Source: Anaerolineae bacterium (GTDB taxonomy: Bacteria > Chloroflexota > Anaerolineae > Aggregatilineales > Phototrophicaceae). Taken from it: a stretch of 64,000 bases of DNA. The DNA is taken from positions 18,486 through 82,485 of the forward strand of contig JACSRP010000114.1 in assembly GCA_014879665.1 (NCBI GenBank), in the 5' to 3' direction. The position numbers and the translations under genes are program-made. Under the pieces are notes generated by a model. It saw only the letters and a program-made list of their open reading frames with translations. It did not search any database and was not told where the DNA came from. Shown here piece by piece: positions 22,104-32,709 of the stretch; positions within the stretch are counted from its first letter, which is position 1; every line of letters begins with the position of its first letter.

Positions 22104-22739
22104 ATGAAGGGCATTATCGGTAAGAAGGTAGGCATGACTCAGGTCTTTGACGAGCACGGGAACGTAGTTCCTGTGACCGTTCTGCAGGCCGGGCCGTGCT
22201 ATGTCACCCAGATTCGTACAGCCGACAAGGATGGCTACAGCGCCATTCAGCTCGGTTTCGGGGAAATCAAGCCGCAGCGCCTCACAAAAGGCCAGCTTGG
22301 TCATCTCCAGAAAAATAACCTGCCTGCGGTGCGTCACCTGCGCGAATTTCGTATTCAGGGCGACGTTGATCTTTCCGAAGGCTCAACCATTAAGGCTGAT
22401 GTGTTTGCTAAGGGCGAACGTGTTGATGTCATCGGCGTCAGCAAGGGTCGTGGTTTTGCCGGCACCATCAAGCGCCATAATTTTCACCGGCAGCCAAAGA
22501 CCCACGGTCAGTCGGACCGCGAACGCGCACCCGGTTCAGTTGGTGGCACCACCAATCCCGGTCGTACGTTTAAGGGCCAGCGTATGGCGGGACGTATGGG
22601 CAACGACCGTGTAACGGCTCAGAACCTTGAAGTCGTCGTGGTTGATGCTGATCGCAACCTGCTCGCCGTCAGAGGTTCCGTTCCCGGCGCAAACGGCGGC
22701 ATCGTCGTCGTTAAGCCGACTACGCGGGTACGCCGCTAA
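22104..22739 (+). CDS. rplC: 50S ribosomal protein L3
   Basis: 'MKGIIGKKVGMTQVFDEHGNVVPVTVLQAGPCYVTQ', 'PGRTFKGQRMAGRMG'. Confidence 0.99.
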   Translation: MKGIIGKKVGMTQVFDEHGNVVPVTVLQAGPCYVTQIRTADKDGYSAIQLGFGEIKPQRLTKGQLGHLQKNNLPAVRHLREFRIQGDVDLSEGSTIKADVFAKGERVDVIGVSKGRGFAGTIKRHNFHRQPKTHGQSDRERAPGSVGGTTNPGRTFKGQRMAGRMGNDRVTAQNLEVVVVDADRNLLAVRGSVPGANGGIVVVKPTTRVRR

Positions 22740-22760
22740 AAGCGAGAGGGAGTTGACGTC

Positions 22761-23387
22761 ATGCAAGTTCCAGTGCTGGATATAAACGGTAAGCAGATTA
22801 AGACGATTGATCTGCCCGCCGATATTTTTGAAGCCAGGATTAACAAGCCTTTGATGCATCAGGCTTACGTTCGCCAGATGGCGAATGCCCGTCTTGGAAC
22901 GCATAAAGTGCAGCGCCGTGCCGATGTTAGCCGCACGACTGCCAAGATGTACCGCCAGAAGGGCACCGGTCGCGCCCGTCACGGTTCGCGCTCCGCCACT
23001 CAGTTTATCGGCGGCGGCCGCCCGATGGGCCCTCAGCCGCGGGATTATTCGCTCGCTATGCCGAAGAAAATGCGTCAGGGTGCCATTCGCAGCGCGTTAA
23101 GCGCGCTGGCAGCAGATGGACAGCTCGTATTCGTGGATACGCTGTCAGTTAAAGATGCCAAAACCAAGGAAGCCGGTCGTATTCTCAAGGCCCTTGCTGG
23201 TGAGAATAAGAAGCTCGTTTTGGTGACTGGCACGGAAGAAGATGTCAAACGCAGCGTCAACAACCTGCCGGATGCTAAGACGCTCAATTGTCGCTATCTG
23301 AATGTGCGCGATTTGCTCACCTTTGATCGCGTGATTGTGCCGCTGGCTGCCCTAGACATCATCACCGAAATCTGGGGTAAGGAGTAA
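22761..23387 (+). CDS. rplD: 50S ribosomal protein L4
   Basis: 'RQKGTGRARHGSRSATQFIGGGRPMGPQPRDYSLAMPKKMRQGAIRSALSA'. Confidence 0.98.
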   Translation: MQVPVLDINGKQIKTIDLPADIFEARINKPLMHQAYVRQMANARLGTHKVQRRADVSRTTAKMYRQKGTGRARHGSRSATQFIGGGRPMGPQPRDYSLAMPKKMRQGAIRSALSALAADGQLVFVDTLSVKDAKTKEAGRILKALAGENKKLVLVTGTEEDVKRSVNNLPDAKTLNCRYLNVRDLLTFDRVIVPLAALDIITEIWGKE

Positions 23388-23392
23388 CAACA

Positions 23393-23689
23393 ATGGCAGA
23401 TTTGCATCTATACGACATCATCATGCGCCCGGTTGTAACTGAACACTCTACTCGCCTGGTCGAAGGCAAGAATCAGTATGTGTTTGAAGTGCACCGCGAT
23501 GCGACTAAGCCGCAAATCAAGACGGCAGTCGAGACCATCTTCGATAAGAAAGTGGTCAAAGTAAACACGATGATCATGCCTGCCAAGCGCGGGCTGCGTG
23601 GCCGACGTGCCTACTGGCGCTCAAAAGAGTGGAAGAAGGCGATTGTTACCCTTTCGCCCGGCGACAAAATCGATCTTTTTGAAGTATAA
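23393..23689 (+). CDS. rplW: 50S ribosomal protein L23
   Basis: 'YDIIMRPVVTEHSTRLVEGKNQYVFEVHRDATKPQIKTAVETIF'. Confidence 0.98.
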   Translation: MADLHLYDIIMRPVVTEHSTRLVEGKNQYVFEVHRDATKPQIKTAVETIFDKKVVKVNTMIMPAKRGLRGRRAYWRSKEWKKAIVTLSPGDKIDLFEV

Positions 23690-23704
23690 CGGGGCGAGAG
23701 AAAC

Positions 23705-24538
23705 ATGCCGGTCAAAGCATATAAGCCCACCTCGGCAGGTCGTCGTGGCATGACGGGCTTTACATTTTCAGAAATTACCCGCTCGAAGCCGGAACGGTCC
23801 CTGACCGAAGCCCTTCGCAAGCGGGGCGGGCGCAACAACGTTGGGCGCATTACGGTGCGTCATCGCGGTGGTGGCCACAAACGTCGCTATCGTCTGATTG
23901 ACTTCCGTCGCAACAAGTTTGATTGCGCAGCATCGGTCGTCTCAATCGAGTACGATCCCAATCGCTCGGCTCGTATTGCCCTGTTGGAATATGCGGACGG
24001 CGAGAAGCGCTACATCATTGCGCCGCTGGGACTGAAGGTCGGAGATCGCGTCGCTAATGGCGAGCTTGCCGAACTTCGCCCCGGTAATGCAATGTTCATT
24101 CGTGACATTCCGGTGGGTACGCAGATTCACAATATCGAACTGCTGCCCGGCGATGGTGGGCAGCTAGCACGTTCCGCTGGTGTCTCAGCGCAGCTGCTGG
24201 CAAAAGAAGGCATCTATGCTCAGGTTCGCTTGCCAAGCGGTGAAGTTCGCCTGATCCATGAGCGCTGTATGGCCACCATCGGGCAGGTGGGTAATACCGA
24301 ACATGGCAACATCAAGTTGGGTAAAGCCGGTCGTAATCGCTGGTTGGGCTGGCGCCCGTCCGTTCGCGGTATCGCAATGGACCCCGGCGGTCACCCTCAT
24401 GGTGGTGGTGAAGGCCGTTCTGGTATCGGTATGCCCGGGCCGAAAACGCCATGGGGTAAGCCAGCTTTAGGTAAGCGTACGCGCAACAATAAGCGTACTA
24501 ATCGCTTCATTGTGCGCCGTCGTGGTACGGGCCGTTAG
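23705..24538 (+). CDS. rplB: 50S ribosomal protein L2
   Basis: '[24 protein letters not shown]', '[31 protein letters not shown]'. Confidence 0.99.
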   Translation: MPVKAYKPTSAGRRGMTGFTFSEITRSKPERSLTEALRKRGGRNNVGRITVRHRGGGHKRRYRLIDFRRNKFDCAASVVSIEYDPNRSARIALLEYADGEKRYIIAPLGLKVGDRVANGELAELRPGNAMFIRDIPVGTQIHNIELLPGDGGQLARSAGVSAQLLAKEGIYAQVRLPSGEVRLIHERCMATIGQVGNTEHGNIKLGKAGRNRWLGWRPSVRGIAMDPGGHPHGGGEGRSGIGMPGPKTPWGKPALGKRTRNNKRTNRFIVRRRGTGR

Positions 24539-24558
24539 TCGGTGAGGGAAAACAAATT

Positions 24559-24831
24559 ATGAGTCGTTCACTGAAAAAGGGCCCATTCATAAGCCCGAAG
24601 CTGCTCAAGAAAATTGAGAAGCTGAATACCGAAAATAAGAAGACTGTAGTGCGGACTTGGAGCCGCGCCAGCACCATCTTCCCGCAAATGGTCGGTCACA
24701 CCATCGCTGTACATGATGGCCGTCGCCATGTTCCAATTTATGTTACTGAGAACATGGTCGGCCATAAGTTGGGCGAATTTGCGCCCACCCGCACTTATCG
24801 CGGACATCTGGTCGAGAAGAAGAAGAAATAG
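24559..24831 (+). CDS. rpsS: 30S ribosomal protein S19
   Basis: '[23 protein letters not shown]', '[51 protein letters not shown]'. Confidence 0.99.
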   Translation: MSRSLKKGPFISPKLLKKIEKLNTENKKTVVRTWSRASTIFPQMVGHTIAVHDGRRHVPIYVTENMVGHKLGEFAPTRTYRGHLVEKKKK

Positions 24832-24842
24832 GAAGCGCAGAC

Positions 24843-25184
24843 ATGGAAGTGAAAGCAAGCACCACTTACGCGTCGATCAGCGCCCAGAAACTGCGACTGG
24901 TTTGCGATACAGTCCGTGGTATGAGTGCCGACAAGGCATTGGCGGTTCTGGAGTTCACGCCGAAGAAGGGCGCGGGCATCATTCATAAGACGCTGATCAG
25001 CGCCATTGCCAACGCGGTGAATAATTTCGACCTTGATCGTGAAACGCTGGTGATCAAGACGATCTATGCCGATGGTGGGCCAATGCTGAAGCGTTTCAAA
25101 GCTGGAGCGCGTGGCCGTTATAAGCCGCGTCTGCGCCGCACAGCGCACCTGACTATCGTTCTGTCAGACAGCACGGCGCAGTAG
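24843..25184 (+). CDS. rplV: 50S ribosomal protein L22
   Basis: 'ISAQKLRLVCDTVRGMSADKALAVLEFTPKKGAGIIHKTLISAIANA'. Confidence 0.98.
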   Translation: MEVKASTTYASISAQKLRLVCDTVRGMSADKALAVLEFTPKKGAGIIHKTLISAIANAVNNFDLDRETLVIKTIYADGGPMLKRFKAGARGRYKPRLRRTAHLTIVLSDSTAQ

Positions 25185-25197
25185 GAGAGGAAAGAGC

Positions 25198-25899
25198 ATG
25201 GGTCGTAAAGTACATCCAGTCGGTTTCCGCCTGAAGGTAAATCGTGATTGGGATGCACGTTGGTTCGCTACTGGCGAACAATATGTGCAGCAGCTTCAGC
25301 AAGATTTCGCTATTCGCCGTCTGGTCAAAAAAGAAGGCGCAAAGGCAGGGGTTTCTCGCATCGAAGTTGAGCGTTTCCCCAATCTGCTGCAGGTGACCAT
25401 TCACACCGCGCGCCCCGGCATCCTGATCGGGCAAAAGGGTGCTGCGGTCAAGAAAATTCGTACTGCGCTCGAAGAGCTGTATGGCGCAACTAAAGATAAT
25501 GGCCGTAAGGTCAAAGTCGAAGTCGCCGAAATTGAGAAGCCAGATACCGATGCGCTGCTGATCGCAGAAAATATCGCCGGTCAGTTGGAGCGCCGCATTG
25601 GCCACAGTCGTGCCATGAAGCGCGCCGTCAGTCAGGCGATGCGCCAGGGCGCACAGGGTATCAAGATTGAAGTAAGCGGCCGCCTTGCAGGTTCCGATAT
25701 GGCACGCCGTGAGTGGGTAGCAGAAGGTCGCATCCCGCGCAATACGTTGCGTGCCAACATTGACTTCAACCGCGCGGAAGCGCTGACCACCTTTGGCCGA
25801 ATCGGGATCAAGGTGTGGGTCTACAAGGGCGAAGTTTATGGCGTCGAGCAGAAGCCGGAACAGCAGCAGAACAAGTCGGACGTGTACGTAACGCCCTAA
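25198..25899 (+). CDS. rpsC: 30S ribosomal protein S3
   Basis: 'MGRKVHPVGFRL', KH domain 'ARPGILIGQKGAAVKKIR', 'GIKVWVYKGE'. Confidence 0.98.
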   Translation: MGRKVHPVGFRLKVNRDWDARWFATGEQYVQQLQQDFAIRRLVKKEGAKAGVSRIEVERFPNLLQVTIHTARPGILIGQKGAAVKKIRTALEELYGATKDNGRKVKVEVAEIEKPDTDALLIAENIAGQLERRIGHSRAMKRAVSQAMRQGAQGIKIEVSGRLAGSDMARREWVAEGRIPRNTLRANIDFNRAEALTTFGRIGIKVWVYKGEVYGVEQKPEQQQNKSDVYVTP

Positions 25900-25937
25900 G
25901 GCGTTCGGCGCGAATCGGTTGAGGAGTATCGAAAAAG

Positions 25938-26372
25938 ATGTTAATGCCGAAGCGTGTGAAATACCGCAAGCAAATGCGCGGGCGCATGACGGGTAAATCG
26001 TATCGCGGTTCGACGGTTTCATTTGGCGAATTTGGTTTGCAGGCGCTGGAGCCAATCTGGTTGACCAGCCGGCAAATCGAAGCAGCACGTCGAACGATGG
26101 TGCGCTATATCAAGCGTCGTGGCAAAGTGTGGATTCGCGTGTTCCCTGATAAACCGTTCACCAAACGTGCTGCTGAAACACGTATGGGTACCGGTAAGGG
26201 GCCTGTCGAATATTGGGTAGCAGTTGTTCGCCCCGGTCGTGTGCTCTTCGAAATGGGTGGCATTCCTGAAGAGGAAGCCAAAGAAGCCCTTCGTCTTGCC
26301 GCGATGAAGCTGCCCATCAAAACCAAGATCGTCAAGCGTATTGACCCGATTTCCGGGCAGGAGCTTGTCTGA
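25938..26372 (+). CDS. rplP: 50S ribosomal protein L16
   Basis: '[37 protein letters not shown]'. Confidence 0.98.
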   Translation: MLMPKRVKYRKQMRGRMTGKSYRGSTVSFGEFGLQALEPIWLTSRQIEAARRTMVRYIKRRGKVWIRVFPDKPFTKRAAETRMGTGKGPVEYWVAVVRPGRVLFEMGGIPEEEAKEALRLAAMKLPIKTKIVKRIDPISGQELV

Positions 26373-26581
26373 TGGACATTCGCGAAATTCGTGGACTATC
26401 CGACGAAAAGCTGCGCGATCAGCTTGAAGATCTGAAGGAAGCGTTATTTAATCTCCGCTTCCAGAAGGCATTCGGTCAGCTTGAAGACCCGAATGCAATC
26501 CGTAGGGCACGCAAAGATGTAGCCCGTGTAGAAACGGTGCTGCGCGAGCGTCAGACACAGAAGGAAGGCACCAATGGCTAA
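26372..26581 (+). CDS. rpmC: 50S ribosomal protein L29
   Basis: '[40 protein letters not shown]'. Confidence 0.97.
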   Translation: MDIREIRGLSDEKLRDQLEDLKEALFNLRFQKAFGQLEDPNAIRRARKDVARVETVLRERQTQKEGTNG

Positions 26582-26906
26582 TAAACGCCGCCGTCTGGTC
26601 GGGCGCGTGGTCAGCGACAAGATGGAAAAGACGGTTGTCGTCGCCATCGAACGCCAGAAACTGCACCCGATCTACAAGAAGGTCATCAAGACCACCAAGA
26701 AGGTGATGGCACACGACGAAAGCAATGCCGTTCAGGTAGGCGCGTTGGTTCGTGTGGTCGAAAGCCAGCCGATGAGCAAGAACAAGCGCTGGGTCGTTGA
26801 AGAAGTTCTGGAAACAATGGGCAAGGAAGAGCTGCAAACTTTGCCGGATGAGAAGATCCTTCAGAACGATGAAGCGGGTGAAGTTGTTGAGGAGGCCGCA
26901 GAATGA
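26574..26906 (+). CDS. rpsQ: 30S ribosomal protein S17 (with acidic C-terminal extension)
   Basis: '[45 protein letters not shown]'; 110 aa in total. Confidence 0.97.
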   Translation: MANKRRRLVGRVVSDKMEKTVVVAIERQKLHPIYKKVIKTTKKVMAHDESNAVQVGALVRVVESQPMSKNKRWVVEEVLETMGKEELQTLPDEKILQNDEAGEVVEEAAE

Positions 26907-27274
26907 TTCAAACTGAATCACGCATCAAGGTGGCTGATAACACCGGTGCTCAGGAACTACTCGTCATCCGCGTTCTGGGAGGCTCATTCCGTCGCTACGG
27001 GGGCATTGGCGATATCGTCGTCGGTACCGTCAAGCAGGCGCAGCCGCAGGGCAGCGTCAAGAAAAGCGACGTCGTGAAAGCCGTCATCGTGCGTGTGGCG
27101 AAAGAATACCGCCGTGACGATGGCTCCTATATCCGCTTTGACGATAATGCAGCAGTCATCCTCGCGGACGACCTGCAAAACCCGCGTGGTACACGCGTGT
27201 TTGGGCCAGTAGCGCGTGAACTGCGCGATAAAGGCTTTCTCAAGATCGTTTCGCTCGCCCCAGAAACTCTGTAG
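26903..27274 (+). CDS. rplN: 50S ribosomal protein L14
   Basis: '[28 protein letters not shown]'. Confidence 0.99.
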   Translation: MIQTESRIKVADNTGAQELLVIRVLGGSFRRYGGIGDIVVGTVKQAQPQGSVKKSDVVKAVIVRVAKEYRRDDGSYIRFDDNAAVILADDLQNPRGTRVFGPVARELRDKGFLKIVSLAPETL

Positions 27275-27291
27275 GGAGAGGAAGATCGAAG

Positions 27292-27621
27292 ATGCAGCGT
27301 GTGAAAACGGGCGATACCGTTGAAGTGAAAGCAGGGAAGGACCTCGGCGAACGCGGCGAAGTTCTGGCGGTATACCCCAGGGAAGATCGCGTGGTCGTTC
27401 AGGGCGTGAACATGCTCAAGCGCCATCGTAAGGCGCAGCAAGCGGGAGATCGTCAGGTTCCGGCTCAGATTGTGGACTTTGAAGGTAAACTTCACCTGTC
27501 CAATGTGATGGTTGTGTGTCCCTCTTGCGACAAGGCCACCCGTGTGGGTTACCGCGTTCGTGATGATGGCAGCAAAGTGCGCTTCTGCAAGAAGTGCAAT
27601 GCTGAGATTGATAAGGTTTAG
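27292..27621 (+). CDS. rplX: 50S ribosomal protein L24 (zinc-ribbon C-terminus)
   Basis: KOW 'VKTGDTVEVKAGKDLGERGEVLAVYPRE'; 'CPSCDKATRVGYRVRDDGSKVRFCKKCN'. Confidence 0.97.
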   Translation: MQRVKTGDTVEVKAGKDLGERGEVLAVYPREDRVVVQGVNMLKRHRKAQQAGDRQVPAQIVDFEGKLHLSNVMVVCPSCDKATRVGYRVRDDGSKVRFCKKCNAEIDKV

Positions 27622-27638
27622 GTCGAGGACGATAAGCA

Positions 27639-28187
27639 ATGGCGAATTACGCTATTCAAGAACGCTATAAAGAAAAGGTCGTCCCGGCGCTGATGCAGGA
27701 GTTTCAATTCAAGAACATCATGCAAGTGCCCCGTATCGAGAAGATTGTTCTCAATATTGGTGCTGGTGATGCCGTTGACAACCCGAAAACGCTGGACGGT
27801 GCCGTAACTGATGTGCGCACAATTACCGGGCAGCAGCCCGTAATTACCAAGGCGCGCAAAAGCATCGCCACCTTCAAACTGCGTGAAGGCCGCGCCATCG
27901 GCGTGAAGGTGACTCTTCGCGGCGAGCGTATGTGGGCGCTGCTGGATCGGTTGATGAATGTTGCCCTGCCGCGTATTCGTGACTTCCGGGGTGTTTCACC
28001 GGATACCTTTGATGGTCGTGGAAACTACACCATCGGTTTGCGGGAACAATTGATGTTCCCTGAGATTCAGTACGACAAGATTGACAAGGTGCGTGGGATG
28101 GAGATTACCATCGTCACCACCGCGAAGAACGACGAAGAAGGGCGTCGTCTTCTGAAGCTGCTGGGAATGCCCTTCCGTGAGCGTTAG
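27639..28187 (+). CDS. rplE: 50S ribosomal protein L5
   Basis: '[32 protein letters not shown]', '[27 protein letters not shown]'. Confidence 0.98.
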   Translation: MANYAIQERYKEKVVPALMQEFQFKNIMQVPRIEKIVLNIGAGDAVDNPKTLDGAVTDVRTITGQQPVITKARKSIATFKLREGRAIGVKVTLRGERMWALLDRLMNVALPRIRDFRGVSPDTFDGRGNYTIGLREQLMFPEIQYDKIDKVRGMEITIVTTAKNDEEGRRLLKLLGMPFRER

Positions 28188-28206
28188 CTAAAGGTGGAAT
28201 AGAGCA

Positions 28207-28413
28207 ATGGCGAAACGATCAGTTACTGCCCGCGAGGGCCGCCGTAAATTCAAGGTGCGTGTACACAATCGCTGCCAGTTTGTGGACGTTAATTCGGGCA
28301 AGATTTGTGGCCGCCCACGCGGTTACATTCGGCGTTTTGGTCTATGCCGTATCCATTTCCGCGAACTTGCGCTTGAGGGAAAAATTCCCGGCGTGGTGAA
28401 GTCGAGTTGGTAA
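28207..28413 (+). CDS. rpsN: 30S ribosomal protein S14 (type-Z-like, variant metal motif)
   Basis: '[68 protein letters not shown]'. Confidence 0.96.
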   Translation: MAKRSVTAREGRRKFKVRVHNRCQFVDVNSGKICGRPRGYIRRFGLCRIHFRELALEGKIPGVVKSSW

Positions 28414-28435
28414 GCTACCAGAGGACTACCGAGCC

Positions 28436-28840
28436 ATGATGAGTGATCCCATCGCAGATATGCTGACGCGTGTTCGAAATGCGCTGATGGCGGGAAAAGC
28501 GACGGTTGATATTCCGTCGAGCAAAATTAAGGTCGAGATTGCCCGTATTCTCAAGGAAGAGGGCTACATCGAAGCGTTTGAGGTGCTAGAGCAAAAGCCA
28601 TACCCGGTTTTGCAAGTCACCCTCAAGTATCATGGTGCGCGTCGTGAACGCCGCCCCGTGATCACTAATATTACGCGCATCAGCAAGCCCGGTCGCCGCG
28701 TTTATCGTGGCCGCATGGACCTGCCTCGCGTAATGAGTGGTATCGGAATCGCCATCGTCACCACTCCAAAAGGTGTGATGACGGCTGCTCAGGCTCGTCG
28801 CGAACGTGTTGGCGGCGAAGTCCTGTGCTACGTGTGGTAA
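28436..28840 (+). CDS. rpsH: 30S ribosomal protein S8
   Basis: '[44 protein letters not shown]'. Confidence 0.98.
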   Translation: MMSDPIADMLTRVRNALMAGKATVDIPSSKIKVEIARILKEEGYIEAFEVLEQKPYPVLQVTLKYHGARRERRPVITNITRISKPGRRVYRGRMDLPRVMSGIGIAIVTTPKGVMTAAQARRERVGGEVLCYVW

Positions 28841-28855
28841 ACGGGAGTTGATGAT

Positions 28856-29404
28856 ATGTCTCGTATTGGCAAAATGCCGATCAATATTCCCGCAAAAGTG
28901 ACAGTTGCGGTGGATGGTCAAACCGTGACCGTAAAAGGTCCCAAAGGGGAGCTGTCACAGGTTGTTAGCCCTGTCATTGATATTGCGCAGGAAGATGGCA
29001 TCATCAATGTCTCCCGGCAGAACGAAGAACGCCAGTCACGTGCTTTGCACGGCCTTACTCGCTCACTCATCAATAACATGGTGATGGGCGTATCCACAGG
29101 TTTTCAGAAAAGCCTGACGGTTGAAGGCGTTGGCTATTCGGGTGAGCTTCGTGGCAAAGACCTGGTGATGAAGCTAGGCTATTCGCATGAGATCGTCGTG
29201 CACCCTCCCGAAAACGTCTCGTTTGAGGTTGAGGGTAAGAACCCGACAACTGTGCGCGTGAATGGCATTGACAAGCAGGTCGTTGGGCAGGTCGCTGCTG
29301 AAATTCGTCGCCTGCGTCCGCCGGAACCCTATCTGGGCAAGGGCGTTCGCTACTCCAATGAAGTGATTCGCCGTAAAGCTGGTAAAGCGGGCAAGAGCAA
29401 GTAA
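28856..29404 (+). CDS. rplF: 50S ribosomal protein L6
   Basis: '[34 protein letters not shown]', '[25 protein letters not shown]'. Confidence 0.98.
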   Translation: MSRIGKMPINIPAKVTVAVDGQTVTVKGPKGELSQVVSPVIDIAQEDGIINVSRQNEERQSRALHGLTRSLINNMVMGVSTGFQKSLTVEGVGYSGELRGKDLVMKLGYSHEIVVHPPENVSFEVEGKNPTTVRVNGIDKQVVGQVAAEIRRLRPPEPYLGKGVRYSNEVIRRKAGKAGKSK

Positions 29405-29413
29405 GGGACGGCT

Positions 29414-29785
29414 ATGACTAAGAAAGCAATTCAGAAGCGCGAATCGCGCATTCGCCGTCACCTGCGCGTGCGTGGTACAGTAAACGGCACGCAGGAACGC
29501 CCGCGTTTGAACGTGTTCCGCAGCCTGACCAATATCTATGTTCAGGTGATTGACGATACGGCTGGCCGGACGTTGGTTTCAGCGTCCACCATTGATAACG
29601 AAGTTGCCAGCCAGATCGAAGGCAAGAACAAGACGGAAGCTGCCAAAATTGTCGGGCAGGTCGTGGCGCAGCGCGCTAAAGCCGCCGGCATCGAAAAAGT
29701 GGTGTTTGACCGGGGTGGCTATCGCTATCAAGGGCGTGTCGCGGCAGTTGCCGAAGGCGCCCGTGAAGGCGGGTTGGAATTCTAA
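29414..29785 (+). CDS. rplR: 50S ribosomal protein L18
   Basis: '[35 protein letters not shown]', '[26 protein letters not shown]'. Confidence 0.97.
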   Translation: MTKKAIQKRESRIRRHLRVRGTVNGTQERPRLNVFRSLTNIYVQVIDDTAGRTLVSASTIDNEVASQIEGKNKTEAAKIVGQVVAQRAKAAGIEKVVFDRGGYRYQGRVAAVAEGAREGGLEF

Positions 29786-29799
29786 GATCGGGGTGAAGC

Positions 29800-30429
29800 A
29801 TGCCAGGAAAACCAGACAACCGCGAGAAGAGCGACAACCGCGACGAGCGTCAGCCACGCAATCGGCGTGACCGCGGTGATCGTGATAATCGCGACAATCG
29901 CGACCGCGAAGAGCGTGAACCGCTCGAAGAGCGTGTCGTTGATATCAAGCGTGTTGCCAAAGTGATCAAGGGTGGTCGGCGCTTCGCCTTCCGTACCGTG
30001 GTCGTCGTTGGTGATACAAACGGACGTGTTGGCATTGGCATCGGCAAGGCGCGCGGCGTTCCAGATAGTATCCGCAAGGGTACGGATCGCGCCCGCCGTG
30101 TCATGGTCAAGGTCAATCTCTCAGGGACAACCATCCCGCATCCAGTCGTTGCCCGCTATGGCGGCGCGCAGGTTTTGCTGCGCCCTGCTGCCCCCGGTAC
30201 TGGCGTCATTGCCGGTGGTGGTGTGCGTGCTGTATTGGAAGCCGCTGGCGTCCGCGACATTGTGACCAAGAGCCAGGGCAGCTCAAACCTGTTGAACGTG
30301 GCAATGGCAACGTTGCTCGCGCTTCAGCAGCTACGAAGCGGCGAAGAAATCGCCACCATGCGTGGCAAGCCGATTGAAACGGTGCGTCCGTTCTTCGAAC
30401 GTAAAAAGATAGTGACGGAGGCGCAGTAG
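29800..30429 (+). CDS. rpsE: 30S ribosomal protein S5 with charged N-terminal extension
   Basis: '[44 protein letters not shown]' after an Arg/Asp/Asn/Glu-rich 45-residue N-terminus. Confidence 0.97.
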   Translation: MPGKPDNREKSDNRDERQPRNRRDRGDRDNRDNRDREEREPLEERVVDIKRVAKVIKGGRRFAFRTVVVVGDTNGRVGIGIGKARGVPDSIRKGTDRARRVMVKVNLSGTTIPHPVVARYGGAQVLLRPAAPGTGVIAGGGVRAVLEAAGVRDIVTKSQGSSNLLNVAMATLLALQQLRSGEEIATMRGKPIETVRPFFERKKIVTEAQ

Positions 30430-30433
30430 GGCC

Positions 30434-30634
30434 ATGGCTAACGATACAGCCAAAGCAAAGACAATTCGCATAACGCTGGTGAAAAGCCCGATTGGTTATG
30501 AAAAAAGTCAGGGTGCTACCGCGCGTGCGTTAGGTCTCACCAAACTGCACAAGTCGGTTGAAAAGCCAGACAATGACGCTGTACGTGGAATGATCTACAA
30601 GATCAACCACCTCGTGCGCGTGGAAGAGGCATAA
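30434..30634 (+). CDS. rpmD: 50S ribosomal protein L30
   Basis: '[55 protein letters not shown]'. Confidence 0.97.
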   Translation: MANDTAKAKTIRITLVKSPIGYEKSQGATARALGLTKLHKSVEKPDNDAVRGMIYKINHLVRVEEA

Positions 30635-30636
30635 GT

Positions 30637-31161
30637 ATGAAGCTAAATGATCTTCAACCCGCTGAGGGATCAAAGACCAAGAAGACCCGCGTTGGCCGTG
30701 GTATCTCCGCTGGCAAAGGTAAAACTGCCGGTCGCGGTACCAAAGGCGCCGGTGCCCGTGGTCGTCATGCTCGCAAAGGCCCGTTCTTTGAAGGCGGTCA
30801 GCTTCCCCTCATTCGGCGTTTGCCATTCAAGCGTGGTTTCACTAATATCTTCCGTGTTGAATATCAGGAAGTGAACGTCGCAGATCTCGATGTCTTTGAT
30901 GCCGGCACAGTGATCACCGCTGCTTTGCTGGCCGACAAGGGCTTCATCCGTGATGCTAAGGATCCGGTGGTGGTACTCGGCAATGGCGATCTCACCAAGA
31001 AATTCACGGTGAAAGCCCACCGCTTTACCAAGACCGCGCAGAGCAAAATCGAAGCCGCCGGCGGCAGCATTGAAAAACTGGAACTGCTGGTGACTGGTGC
31101 TCGCGCAACGGTCAAGAAGCTTCCACAGGAGCAGCTTGCCAAACTGCAAGGCAAACAATAG
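30637..31161 (+). CDS. rplO: 50S ribosomal protein L15
   Basis: 'MKLNDLQPAEGSKTKKTRVGRGISAGKGKTAGRGTKGAGAR'. Confidence 0.98.
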   Translation: MKLNDLQPAEGSKTKKTRVGRGISAGKGKTAGRGTKGAGARGRHARKGPFFEGGQLPLIRRLPFKRGFTNIFRVEYQEVNVADLDVFDAGTVITAALLADKGFIRDAKDPVVVLGNGDLTKKFTVKAHRFTKTAQSKIEAAGGSIEKLELLVTGARATVKKLPQEQLAKLQGKQ

Positions 31162-31289
31162 CATGATTTCTTTAGAGCGAGGGTTTCGGCTTGGCTAACG
31201 CAGCCAGTCGAAAGTGAGAGGGGTAATTTTGCCTCACATCACGCCCTCGCGCTTTGCTTTTTTCTGACGTTAGCACTAAGGACTCTGGC

Positions 31290-32603
31290 ATGATTGAAGG
31301 GCTTCGTAACGCCTTCCGCCTACCGGACTTGCGCAATAAACTGTTATTTACAGGGCTAATCCTGATTATCTACCAGTTTGCAGCGCATGTTCCCGTGGTC
31401 GGCGTTGATCGTAACGCACTTTCCTCGCTGATCGAAGGCCAAAGTGGCGGCATCATTGGCGTTCTCAACCTGCTTTCCGGCGGCGCAGTTTCCAACTTCT
31501 CCGTCATCGCCAACGGGGTATACCCGTATATCACGGCCAACATCATCATCACCGTGTTGACCCCCGTTATTCCCCGGCTGGAAGAACTCAGCAAGGAACC
31601 GGGTGGCCGCGAAACCATTGAACGCTACACCTATTATCTGGCTGTGCCGATGGCGATTATTCAATCCGTCAGCCAGATCCAGATTTTTAACTCCCTTGGG
31701 GGTCGCCCCATCATCCCCGGTTTCGGAACCGATCTGCTGCTGACGATTACCGTCATCGCAACCATGACCGCCGGCACATTGTTCGCCGTCTGGATGGGTA
31801 ATTTGATCACCGAACAGGGTATCGGTAACGGCGTCTCCATCATCATCTTCGCCGGTATCGTGGCACGCGCACCCACTGGCATCGCCCAACTGCTCGGCAG
31901 CTCCACGCAGCCCGCGTTTAACCTGATCCAGTTCATCTTGATCACCTTGATCAGTATTGTCGTGATCGTGATCATTCAAGAGGGCATCAGGCGAATACCC
32001 GTCCAGTATGGCAAGCGGGTTAGGGGGCGCAAACAATACGGCGGCGCCAGCACGCATATACCGCTCAAGGTCAATCCGGTAGGCATGATCCCGCTAATTT
32101 TCGCGCAGAGCATCATTACCTTCCCGGCCTTGATCGTCAGCCTTTTCCCTGATGGCGGCTTAAAAGACACCATCAATATAACTTTCGGCTCGCAGTCCGG
32201 GTTCATCTACTGGGCGACGCTCTTTGCGCTGGTGTTCGGGTTTACCTTCATTTACTCGGATATTCTGGTCAGTAATCAGAATCTCGCCGAAAACCTACAG
32301 CGTAACGGCGGGTTTATCCCCGGCATCCGTCCCGGTAAGAAGACGCAGGAATATATCCTGAGGGTAACGCGGCGTATCACGCTGATCGGCGCGGTATTCC
32401 TCGGCATGATCGCGGTATTCCCCGGCGTCATCGAGTTTATCAATCGTCTGCTCTTCCCCAGCGAGGTGATCAGCGGTAGCAATAATCCGGCGCTTGTGCT
32501 GGGCGGTTCCGCTTTGATCATCGTGGTTGGTGTGGTCATTGATACGATGCGCCAGCTTGAAGCGCAGTTGGTCATGCGCAATTACGACCGTTTCATCCGC
32601 TAA
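31290..32603 (+). CDS. secY: Preprotein translocase subunit SecY
   Basis: 'MIEGLRNAFRLPDLRNKLLFTGLILIIYQFAAHVPVVGVD', 'GNGVSIIIFAGI', multi-TM; ATG at 31290 preferred over 31254. Confidence 0.97.
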   Translation: MIEGLRNAFRLPDLRNKLLFTGLILIIYQFAAHVPVVGVDRNALSSLIEGQSGGIIGVLNLLSGGAVSNFSVIANGVYPYITANIIITVLTPVIPRLEELSKEPGGRETIERYTYYLAVPMAIIQSVSQIQIFNSLGGRPIIPGFGTDLLLTITVIATMTAGTLFAVWMGNLITEQGIGNGVSIIIFAGIVARAPTGIAQLLGSSTQPAFNLIQFILITLISIVVIVIIQEGIRRIPVQYGKRVRGRKQYGGASTHIPLKVNPVGMIPLIFAQSIITFPALIVSLFPDGGLKDTINITFGSQSGFIYWATLFALVFGFTFIYSDILVSNQNLAENLQRNGGFIPGIRPGKKTQEYILRVTRRITLIGAVFLGMIAVFPGVIEFINRLLFPSEVISGSNNPALVLGGSALIIVVGVVIDTMRQLEAQLVMRNYDRFIR

Positions 32604-32642
32604 GCGGAGAGGGTCGTTCATAGGGTCATCGTTGTACTATTT

Positions 32643-32668
32643 CAAGAGCGCAGCATGCTGCGCTCTTG
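32643..32668. terminator. Perfect 26-bp palindrome after secY, probable terminator
   Basis: CAAGAGCGCAGCATGCTGCGCTCTTG followed by CTATTATTT. Confidence 0.7.
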
Positions 32669-32709
32669 CTATTATTTACACTGTTACAAGCTAACTTATG
32701 GAGTGCGCA

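Noticed and set aside
25153-26088. 311-aa minus-strand ORF
   Set aside because: Shadow ORF across rplV, rpsC and rplP; no domain signature
31356-32057. 233-aa minus-strand ORF
   Set aside because: Lies inside secY; Asp/Gly/His-rich complement of a hydrophobic coding region
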